From NCBI RefSeq assembly GCF_002531755.2, contig NZ_CP034998.1, positions 3,600,001-3,664,000 on the forward strand: a DNA stretch of 64,000 bases. The letters run 5' to 3'. The stretch is from Rhizobium acidisoli (lineage in GTDB: Bacteria; Pseudomonadota; Alphaproteobacteria; Rhizobiales; Rhizobiaceae). The notes beneath the pieces are model-generated. The model was not told the origin of the DNA. It worked only from the letters and a program-made list of their open reading frames with translations, and did no database searches. Each line of letters begins with the position of its first letter. Within the stretch, counting starts at the first letter, position 1. Positions 58,639 through 64,000 of the stretch are shown here, piece after piece. Position numbers and translations under genes: made by a program.

Positions 58639-59826
58639 ATGAAAACCGACAATCAGCAGAAATTGCGCGCCGACCGTGTCTGGCTCAGCGAAGACAGCTG
58701 CGATCTCGAGGATTTTCGCCGCCTGGCGGAAAAGACCACCGCGCTTGCCGATTACCCCACGGCCTCTGCCGTCGAAAAAAACGTGCTGATCTATGACAGC
58801 CGCAAGGTGACGGCGGCGGCCGCAACGCCGGAGGGCCGGCGCGCCGTGCTGGCCGAAATCTCAGAGGCCTTCGGCGACGGTCCCGGCGTCGCCGTCTTCA
58901 AGCATGCGTACGAGCATACAGGCATCATCGACCGCGCCAGCGAGGTCTTCGATCAGATCATCGAGGAGCAGCACCGAACCTCAAGCGGCGGCGGCGATCA
59001 CTTCGCCAAGCCCGGCGCCAACGACCGCATCTGGAATTCGCTGGAGAAACATTGCCTCGCCGATCCTGCGAACTTCGTTGAATATTACGGCAATGCCATC
59101 GTCGCACTGGCAAGCCAAGCCTGGCTCGGCCCGAGCTACCAGATGACCGCCCAGGTCAACCGCGTCAATCCGGGCGGCGCGGCGCAGTCGGCCCATCGCG
59201 ACTATCATCTCGGCTTCCAATCGTCTGCGGTGATCGAGCAGTTTCCGGTGCATGTGCACCGGCTTTCGCCGGTGCTGACGCTGCAGGGTGCGGTCGCCCA
59301 TTGCGACATGCCGCTCGAAAGCGGCCCGACGCTCTTCCTGCCGCACAGCCAGACCTATGTGCCGGGCTATCTCGCGCTCAAGCGCCAGGAATTCCGGGAT
59401 TATTTCGAGGCCAACCACGTCCAGCTGCCGCTCGAAAAAGGCGACGTCGTCTTCTTCAATCCCGCCCTCTTCCACGCCGCCGGCACCAACCGCTCGGCCG
59501 ATATCAAGCGCGTCGCCAACCTGTTGCAGGTCTCCTCCGCCTTCGGCCGGGCGATGGAAACCATCAATCGCGAGAGGATGAGCGCCAGACTCTTTCCCGC
59601 CCTGAAGACCTTGCAGGACAGGCTGTCGCCCGATGCGATCGCCAACGCCGTCGCCGCCTGCGCCGAAGGCTATTCCTTCCCGACCAATCTCGACCGCGAC
59701 CCGCCGCTCGGTGGCCTGGCGCCGAAGACGCAGGCGCAGCTGATGCACGAGGCATTGAAGGAAGGCTGGAGCGACGAAGCCTTTGCGGCAGCGCTTGCCG
59801 AGCAGGCTGAGAAGAAGCTGAGCTGA
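58639..59826 (+). CDS. Phytanoyl-CoA dioxygenase family protein
   Basis: A 395-residue non-heme iron/2-oxoglutarate dioxygenase of the PhyH family. The facial triad is visible: His186 and Asp188 in AHRDYHLGF, distal His279 in ALFHAAGTNRS, and Arg285 that would bind 2-oxoglutarate. The N-terminal 120 residues are helical. PhyH relatives hydroxylate lipids, amino acids or small solutes; this one is clustered with an SDR, a lactonase and sugar transport genes, so a sugar- or polyol-like substrate is plausible. ATG 58639 follows AGGAGGAGCC. A large inverted repeat separates it from the SDR gene. Confidence 0.85.
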   Translation: MKTDNQQKLRADRVWLSEDSCDLEDFRRLAEKTTALADYPTASAVEKNVLIYDSRKVTAAAATPEGRRAVLAEISEAFGDGPGVAVFKHAYEHTGIIDRASEVFDQIIEEQHRTSSGGGDHFAKPGANDRIWNSLEKHCLADPANFVEYYGNAIVALASQAWLGPSYQMTAQVNRVNPGGAAQSAHRDYHLGFQSSAVIEQFPVHVHRLSPVLTLQGAVAHCDMPLESGPTLFLPHSQTYVPGYLALKRQEFRDYFEANHVQLPLEKGDVVFFNPALFHAAGTNRSADIKRVANLLQVSSAFGRAMETINRERMSARLFPALKTLQDRLSPDAIANAVAACAEGYSFPTNLDRDPPLGGLAPKTQAQLMHEALKEGWSDEAFAAALAEQAEKKLS

Positions 59827-59840
59827 GCTTGGAGATTGAA

Positions 59841-59959
59841 GCCCCCTCATCCGCCCTACGGGCACCTTCTCCCCGATGGGTAGAAGGGGGGAATAGAGAC
59901 GGCGCGGCATATCCCTTCTACCCATCGGGGAGAAGGTGCCGGCAGGCGGATGAGGGGGC
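59841..59959. repeat. Large inverted repeat (hairpin) between PhyH and SDR genes
   Basis: Left arm 59841-59888 and right arm 59913-59959 are inverse copies of about 47 nt (starting GCCCCCTCATCCGCC and ending TAGAAGGG), differing only by a 5/4-nt inner stretch, with a 24-nt loop. The arms contain the GGGGAG palindrome seen at 2715, 7508 and 24327. This is the biggest structure of its family in the window. Confidence 0.85.
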
Positions 59960-60033
59960 CGCTCGCACTGACATAACCGCGCCTCCCGCACCCGCGGGAG
60001 GCCATTCGCATATCACCACCAAGGAGGAACCAC

Positions 60034-60855
60034 ATGAGCACGGATCACGGCCGCCTCGACGGCAAGATCGCCATCGTCACCGGCGGCACGCAGGGGTTGG
60101 GCGCCACCATCGCCCGTCTCTTCGCCGAACGCGGTGCCGAAGGTATCGTCATTTGCGGCCGCAACGAAGCCAAGGGCCAGGCGAAGGCCAATGAGATTTC
60201 GGCCGCGACCGGCGTGAAGGTCGTCTACGTCAGGGCCGACCTCGGCAAGGTCGAGGACGCCAGAAATGTCGTCCACGCCTGCGACGAGGCCTTCGGCCGG
60301 GTCGACGCGCTGGTCAATGCCGCTGCCATCACCGATCGCGGCACCATCCTCGACACCAGCCCTGAACTCTTCGACGCCATGTTCGCCGTCAACGTGCGCG
60401 CACCGTTCTTCCTGATGCAGGAGGCGGTGAAGGTCATGCGCCGCGAAAAGACCGAGGGCACCATCGTCAACATCGGCTCGATGTCGGCCAAGGCAGGCCA
60501 GCCGTTCATCGCCGCCTATTGCGCCTCCAAGGGGGCGTTGGAAACGCTGACGAAGAACACAGCTTACGCGCTGCTGCGCAACCGCATCCGCGTCAACGGC
60601 CTCAACATCGGCTGGATGGCCTCCGAAGGCGAGGATCGCATCCAGCGCGAATATCACGACGCCCCCGCCGACTGGCTGGAGAAGGCGGCGGCAGGCCAGC
60701 CCTTCGGCCGCCTCGTCGATCCGCATGAGGTGGCGCGCGCCTGCGCCTACCTGTCGTCGGCCGAATCCGGCCTGATGACCGGCTCAGTCATCTGCTTCGA
60801 CCAGTCAATCTGGGGTGCCTATGACGGCTCGCCGCATCCGGTGGCGGCACTCTGA
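60034..60855 (+). CDS. SDR oxidoreductase
   Basis: A 273-residue short-chain dehydrogenase. VTGGTQGLGATIARLF near residues 13-28, NAAAITDRG near 90, the catalytic Ser in IGSMSAK, AAYCASKGALE (Tyr and Lys, near 160-165) and the following helix are seen. The C-terminal GLMTGSVICFDQSIWGAYD is distinctive. ATG 60034 follows AAGGAGG with 7-nt spacing. It lies between the PhyH and SMP-30 genes on the same strand and probably oxidises a hydroxy product to a ketone or lactone. Different from the SDRs at 47516 and 55438 (about one-third similar by eye). Confidence 0.85.
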   Translation: MSTDHGRLDGKIAIVTGGTQGLGATIARLFAERGAEGIVICGRNEAKGQAKANEISAATGVKVVYVRADLGKVEDARNVVHACDEAFGRVDALVNAAAITDRGTILDTSPELFDAMFAVNVRAPFFLMQEAVKVMRREKTEGTIVNIGSMSAKAGQPFIAAYCASKGALETLTKNTAYALLRNRIRVNGLNIGWMASEGEDRIQREYHDAPADWLEKAAAGQPFGRLVDPHEVARACAYLSSAESGLMTGSVICFDQSIWGAYDGSPHPVAAL

Positions 60856-60863
60856 TAGGTCGG

Positions 60864-60889
60864 GAGCCCGGCATTTCCATGCCGGGCTC
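60864..60889 (+). repeat. Intercistronic hairpin between SDR and SMP-30 genes
   Basis: Perfect 11-bp stem GAGCCCGGCAT / ATGCCGGGCTC with loop TTCC, 8 nt after the SDR stop; no T-tract. May attenuate or stabilise within the unit. Confidence 0.65.
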
Positions 60890-60947
60890 TGGCACCTCCC
60901 AGGATTTGCCGCTAGGAAGATGCGGCAGCATTCAGGGAGAAACTGGC

Positions 60948-61859
60948 GTGGCCGACAATCCGCTTTATGACATCCGCGATGAACGTTTTAGCGCTCTGGT
61001 CATCGGCAGCGCCGCGCTCGAAGAACTCTATTCCGGCTGCCGCTGGACGGAAGGCCCGGTCTGGTTTTCCGACCTGAACTGCCTTCTCTGGAGCGATATT
61101 CCGAACGAACGCATTATGCGCTGGACGCCGGATGGTACGGTCTCCGTCTTTCGCTCGCCCTCCAACTACGTCAACGGCAATACCCGCGACCGGCAGGGCC
61201 GGCTGGTCTCCTGCGAACATGGCGGCCGCCGCGTCACCCGCACAGAGCCGGACGGCACCATCACCGTTCTCGCCCACAGCTACAGGGGCAAGCGGCTGAA
61301 CTCGCCGAACGATGTCGTCGTGCATTCCGACGGCGGGATCTGGTTCACCGATCCGACCTACGGCATCCTGTCGGATTACGAAGGCCACAGGGCCGAGCCC
61401 GAGCAGCCGACCCGCAACGTCTACCGAATCGATCCCGCAAGCGGCGCGATCGAGGCCGTCATCGACGATTTTATCCAGCCGAACGGCCTTGCCTTTTCGC
61501 CCGACGAGACGAAGCTCTACATTGCCGATTCCGGCTCGGCAAAACATGAAGTGCCGCGCCATATAAGAGTTTTCGACGTCGTCGACGGCAGGAAGCTCGC
61601 AAACAGCCGCTATTTCTGCAGCCTCGACGTCGGCAATCCTGACGGTTTCCGCTTCGATGTCAGCGGCAACCTCTGGACAAGTGCGTCCGACGGCGTGCAC
61701 TGCTTTTCGCCGGACGGCACCCTGCTCGGCAAGATCAGGGTGCCGCAGACGGTGTCCAACCTCACCTTCGGCGGCCCCAAGAAGAACCGGCTGTTCATCA
61801 CCGCGACGCGCTCGGTCTATTCGATCTATACGAAGACCAACGGCGCCCAATATCCGTAG
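60948..61859 (+). CDS. SMP-30/gluconolactonase family protein
   Basis: A 303-residue six-bladed beta-propeller of the SMP-30/gluconolactonase family that hydrolyses aldonolactones with a metal ion. Markers are GCRWTEGPVW (metal Glu near residue 38), LLWSDIPNERI, NGNTRDRQGRLVSCEHG, KRLNSPNDVVVHSDGGIWFTDP (metal Asn and Asp) and QPNGLAFSPDE. GTG 60948 follows CAGGGAGA; the upstream frame to 60879 is not supported. Downstream of the SDR, it would open a lactone made by oxidation of a sugar. Convergent with the ThuA-like gene. Confidence 0.87.
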   Translation: MADNPLYDIRDERFSALVIGSAALEELYSGCRWTEGPVWFSDLNCLLWSDIPNERIMRWTPDGTVSVFRSPSNYVNGNTRDRQGRLVSCEHGGRRVTRTEPDGTITVLAHSYRGKRLNSPNDVVVHSDGGIWFTDPTYGILSDYEGHRAEPEQPTRNVYRIDPASGAIEAVIDDFIQPNGLAFSPDETKLYIADSGSAKHEVPRHIRVFDVVDGRKLANSRYFCSLDVGNPDGFRFDVSGNLWTSASDGVHCFSPDGTLLGKIRVPQTVSNLTFGGPKKNRLFITATRSVYSIYTKTNGAQYP

Positions 61860-61862
61860 GTA

Positions 61863-61883
61863 CCGGCGCTCTGCCGGCGCCGG
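61863..61883. terminator. Hairpin between convergent SMP-30 and ThuA-domain genes
   Basis: Stem CCGGCGC / GCGCCGG with a 7-nt loop in the 38-nt gap between the stop codons; could serve both genes. No T-tract. Confidence 0.5.
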
Positions 61884-61897
61884 CCCGTGGCATAAGA

Positions 61898-62647
61898 TCA
61901 GGCCTTCACCCCGTCCGGCCTGCCATGCAGCGGCTCGGCGCGGTGCCAGTTTTCCAGGATGCGGCCATCGGTGTGTTTCTGCCGCGCCCAGCGGATGCCG
62001 TTCGAGATCACTTTGTGCACGGTCTTGTCGTGATAGATCGGATAGGTCTCGTGGCCGGGGCTGAAGAAGAATATCCGCCCCCGTCCGCGCTGGAAGGTGC
62101 AGCCGCTGCGGAACACTTCGCCACCGGAATACCAGGAGATGAACACCAGCTCGTCCGGCTGGGGGATGTCGAAAGGCTCGCCATACATTTCCGAGGCATT
62201 GACCTCGAAATAGGGCGGCAGTCCCTCGGCGATCGGATGTGAGGGATTGACCACCCAGACCCGCTCCAGGTCTCCATCCGGCGTCTCGCGCCAGGAAAGA
62301 TTGGCATTGGTCCCCATCAGCCTGCGGAAGAGTTTGGAATGATGGCCGGAATGCAGCACCAGCAGGCCCATGCCCTTCAGCACGCGCTGCTGCACGCGCT
62401 CGATCAGCCCGTCGCTGACCTCCTCATGCGCCATGTGCCCCCACCAGAGCAGCACGTCGGTATCATCGAGCACGCTGTCCGGCAGGCCTTCATCGGGATC
62501 GTCGAGCGTGCCGCGGCGGATTTCGAAATCCGGATTGGCGATGCCGGCAGCGATCGCGCCGTCGATGCGATCGGGATAGATCTCCTGGACCTCCTTATGG
62601 AGCTGCTCGTGGCGTCCCTCGTTCCAGATGGTGACCTTGATTGTCAT
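61898..62647 (-). CDS. ThuA-domain protein (trehalose utilisation-like)
   Basis: A 249-residue protein with a glutamine-amidotransferase-like ThuA fold. VTIWNEGRHEQLHKEVQEIYP at the N-terminus (residues 5-25), DDTDVLLWWGHMAHEEVSD near 62, GMGLLVLHSGHHSKLF near 92, and GRIFFFSPGHETYPIYHD near 195 are family segments. In S. meliloti ThuA and ThuB (an oxidoreductase) are needed for trehalose-type disaccharide oxidation. Here ThuA is next to an ABC ATPase gene as in thuEFGK-AB, but ThuB does not follow. The call is to the family, not to trehalose. Confidence 0.82.
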   Translation of the reverse strand: MTIKVTIWNEGRHEQLHKEVQEIYPDRIDGAIAAGIANPDFEIRRGTLDDPDEGLPDSVLDDTDVLLWWGHMAHEEVSDGLIERVQQRVLKGMGLLVLHSGHHSKLFRRLMGTNANLSWRETPDGDLERVWVVNPSHPIAEGLPPYFEVNASEMYGEPFDIPQPDELVFISWYSGGEVFRSGCTFQRGRGRIFFFSPGHETYPIYHDKTVHKVISNGIRWARQKHTDGRILENWHRAEPLHGRPDGVKA

Positions 62648-62668
62648 GGCATTCCTCGATGTTTGCGG

Positions 62669-63751
62669 TCAGGCGGTTGCCGGACGGATCACCCGGCCGG
62701 CGGAATCGAATAGATGGCAGGCGGCGGGATCGGCGGTCAGCGACACGCGGTCGCCCGGCCGCACAGCGATATCGCCCTCGGCACGCACGACGATCGGCTG
62801 CTGCCCGGAGCCGACGGTCATGTAGGTCTCGACGCCGAGCCGCTCGACGATGACGACTTCTGCCGTGAAATGGCCCTTCCCTTCCGGCGCGATCTTCAGA
62901 TGCTCCGGCCGGATGCCGAGTTTGGCCTCGCCCTGCGGCACCGAGCCATTGGCATCGGCAAGATCGAGCGACAGCCCGATCGGACTGTCGAGATGCAGCG
63001 CACCCACAGAGGCCCGCGTCGCGGTGACCGGGATGACGTTCATCTTCGGCGAGCCGATGAAGGTCGCGACGAATTCATTCTGCGGCTGATGGTAGAGCGA
63101 CATCGGCGCGCCCTCCTGTGCCACCAGGCCCTTGTTCAGCACGACGATGCGGTCGGCCATCGTCATCGCCTCCACCTGATCGTGGGTGACGTAGACGACG
63201 GTCGCCTTCAGCTCGCGGTGCAGGCGCTGCAGCTCGGCGCGCATTTGCACGCGCAGCGCCGAATCGAGGTTCGAGAGTGGCTCGTCGAACAGGATCAGCG
63301 ACGGCTTCTTGATGATGGCGCGGCCGATCGCCACCCGCTGGCGCTGGCCGCCGGAAAGGGCGGCCGGGCGGCGGTCAAGATAGTCGGTGAGCTGCAGGAT
63401 CTCGGCGACGCCTTCCACCTGCCGGCGAATTTCCGCCTCCGGCACCTTTTTCAGGCTGAGGGAAAAGCCGATGTTTTCGGCAACGGTCATATGCGGATAG
63501 AGCGCATAGGACTGGAACACCATGGCGATGCCGCGCTTGTCGGGCGGCACGTCGTTGATGCGCTTGCCGTCGAGGACGAGATCGCCTTCGTCGATGCCTT
63601 CGAGGCCGGCGATCATGCGCAGCAGCGTCGACTTGCCGCAGCCGGACGGACCGACGAAGACGGCGAATTCCCCGTCCTCAACGGTGATATCGACGCCCTT
63701 GATGACCTCGAGCGCGCCGTAGAACTTGCGAACGTTTCTGAGATTGATCAT
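62669..63751 (-). CDS. Sugar ABC transporter ATP-binding protein (UgpC/MalK type)
   Basis: A 360-residue importer ATPase. Walker [10 protein letters not shown] (about 36-44), signature LSGGQRQR (about 134), Walker [22 protein letters not shown] and the TOBE regulatory domain with LGIRPEHLKI are all in order. Similar in outline to smoK at 32479 but from a different operon. The start ATG 63751 is 18 nt from the stop of the permease gene at 63770. It lies between that permease and the ThuA-domain gene, 21 nt before the latter. Confidence 0.88.
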   Translation of the reverse strand: MINLRNVRKFYGALEVIKGVDITVEDGEFAVFVGPSGCGKSTLLRMIAGLEGIDEGDLVLDGKRINDVPPDKRGIAMVFQSYALYPHMTVAENIGFSLSLKKVPEAEIRRQVEGVAEILQLTDYLDRRPAALSGGQRQRVAIGRAIIKKPSLILFDEPLSNLDSALRVQMRAELQRLHRELKATVVYVTHDQVEAMTMADRIVVLNKGLVAQEGAPMSLYHQPQNEFVATFIGSPKMNVIPVTATRASVGALHLDSPIGLSLDLADANGSVPQGEAKLGIRPEHLKIAPEGKGHFTAEVVIVERLGVETYMTVGSGQQPIVVRAEGDIAVRPGDRVSLTADPAACHLFDSAGRVIRPATA

Positions 63752-63769
63752 CCGTTTCTCCTCTTGATC

Positions 63770-64000
63770 TCAGCCCTTGACGCCGCCCGAAAATGTCTGG
63801 ACGAGGAAGCGCCGCGCAAAGCCGAAGGCGACGACGGCCGGCAGCAGATAGATGAAGGCCAGCGCAGTCAGCAGGCCGTAGTCGATCTCGTTGATGCGGA
63901 GAAAAGCGCGGAAGAGGCCGAGCGGCAGCGTCTGCAGCTCCGGCGACGACAGGAAGATCAGCGGCAGCAGGAAATCGCCCCAGGCCGACATGAAAGCGAA
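63770..64000 (-). CDS. Sugar ABC transporter permease, C-terminal part
   Basis: Only the final 76 residues are inside the window; the gene runs off the right edge. The visible part has FAFMSAWGDFLLPLIFLSS, a late helix of MalG-type permeases, followed by LRINEIDYGLLTALAFIYLLPAVVA and the C-terminal RRFLVQTFSGGVKG, a standard ending for that family. It should be the partner of the adjacent ATPase. The coupling-loop motif would lie outside the window. Confidence 0.85.
   Translation of the reverse strand, partial: FAFMSAWGDFLLPLIFLSSPELQTLPLGLFRAFLRINEIDYGLLTALAFIYLLPAVVAFGFARRFLVQTFSGGVKG

Noticed and set aside
59841..59959. CRISPR array or insertion sequence ends
   Set aside because: There are only two inverted arms, no regular direct repeats with spacers, no transposase gene and no target duplication that can be seen.
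61898..62647. Calling this locus thuEFGKAB (trehalose)
   Set aside because: ThuA family and an ATPase are present, but ThuB is absent and the binding protein is outside the window; the transporter may serve another sugar.

Overview
The window reads as a chromosomal segment of a fast-growing Rhizobium of the R. leguminosarum/R. etli group. Supporting signs are the high GC content, dense minus- and plus-strand operons of sugar ABC transporters, Rhizobium-type intergenic mosaic palindromes (RIME-like), ExoD, a smo/mtlK polyol operon and a class III adenylate cyclase. No rRNA, tRNA, CRISPR, insertion sequence or prophage was seen. Species assignment is inference from protein character, not from a search.

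Layout. 1-13 kb: tail of a GyrI-like regulator, a TerC membrane protein, gltX and lysS, an anchored hypothetical protein, a LysR regulator leading a ydcSTUV-like polyamine/GABA-precursor ABC operon with an aminobutyraldehyde dehydrogenase, then a second TerC-type protein and a DUF1328 stress peptide. 13-24 kb: a DUF3313-like lipoprotein, an OmpR/EnvZ-type two-component pair, two hypothetical proteins, an ECF sigma/anti-sigma pair divergent from a metallo-beta-lactamase/TPR/DoxX operon, DUF1345, transaldolase and a SorC-type regulator. 24-28.5 kb: an Ada-like repair protein lacking the Ada zinc domain, DUF2244, nth, an EI24/CysZ-like protein and an RpiR regulator. 28.5-38.5 kb: a polyol operon on the minus strand (SorC-type regulator, smoEFGK, mtlK, HAD phosphatase, FGGY pentulokinase) and ExoD. 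38.7-47.4 kb: a ROK kinase with a GH20 hexosaminidase, a TetR-MFP-RND efflux operon and an OsmC protein. 47.5-55 kb: araFGH, galM and an SDR, divergent from a GntR regulator and dgoD. 55-64 kb: DoxX, SDR, adenylate cyclase, LacI regulator, a PhyH dioxygenase, SDR, SMP-30 lactonase, a ThuA-domain protein and the end of another sugar ABC operon.

How the genes work together. Most of the right half is catabolic. The polyol operon imports sorbitol/mannitol-type substrates and oxidises mannitol to fructose; its neighbours would phosphorylate or dephosphorylate sugar derivatives. The araFGH block imports aldoses, GalM interconverts anomers, the SDR may oxidise the sugar, and DgoD dehydrates galactonate: an incomplete De Ley-Doudoroff-type route whose later steps are not in the window. 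The 58-64 kb block pairs a dioxygenase, dehydrogenase and lactonase with a sugar importer and has no assignable substrate.

Main non-coding results. (1) Two divergent promoters with identical elements, GGAATAA-N17-TCTAG, serve the ECF sigma operon and the MBL/TPR/DoxX operon, suggesting a self-contained autoregulated envelope response. (2) An 11-bp-arm palindrome places one arm in the -35/-10 spacer of each divergent promoter between araF and the GntR gene. (3) A 13-bp-arm palindrome lies in front of the TetR-RND operon. (4) Strong intercistronic hairpins occur inside several transport operons, and RIME-like repeats supply the stop codons of two genes.
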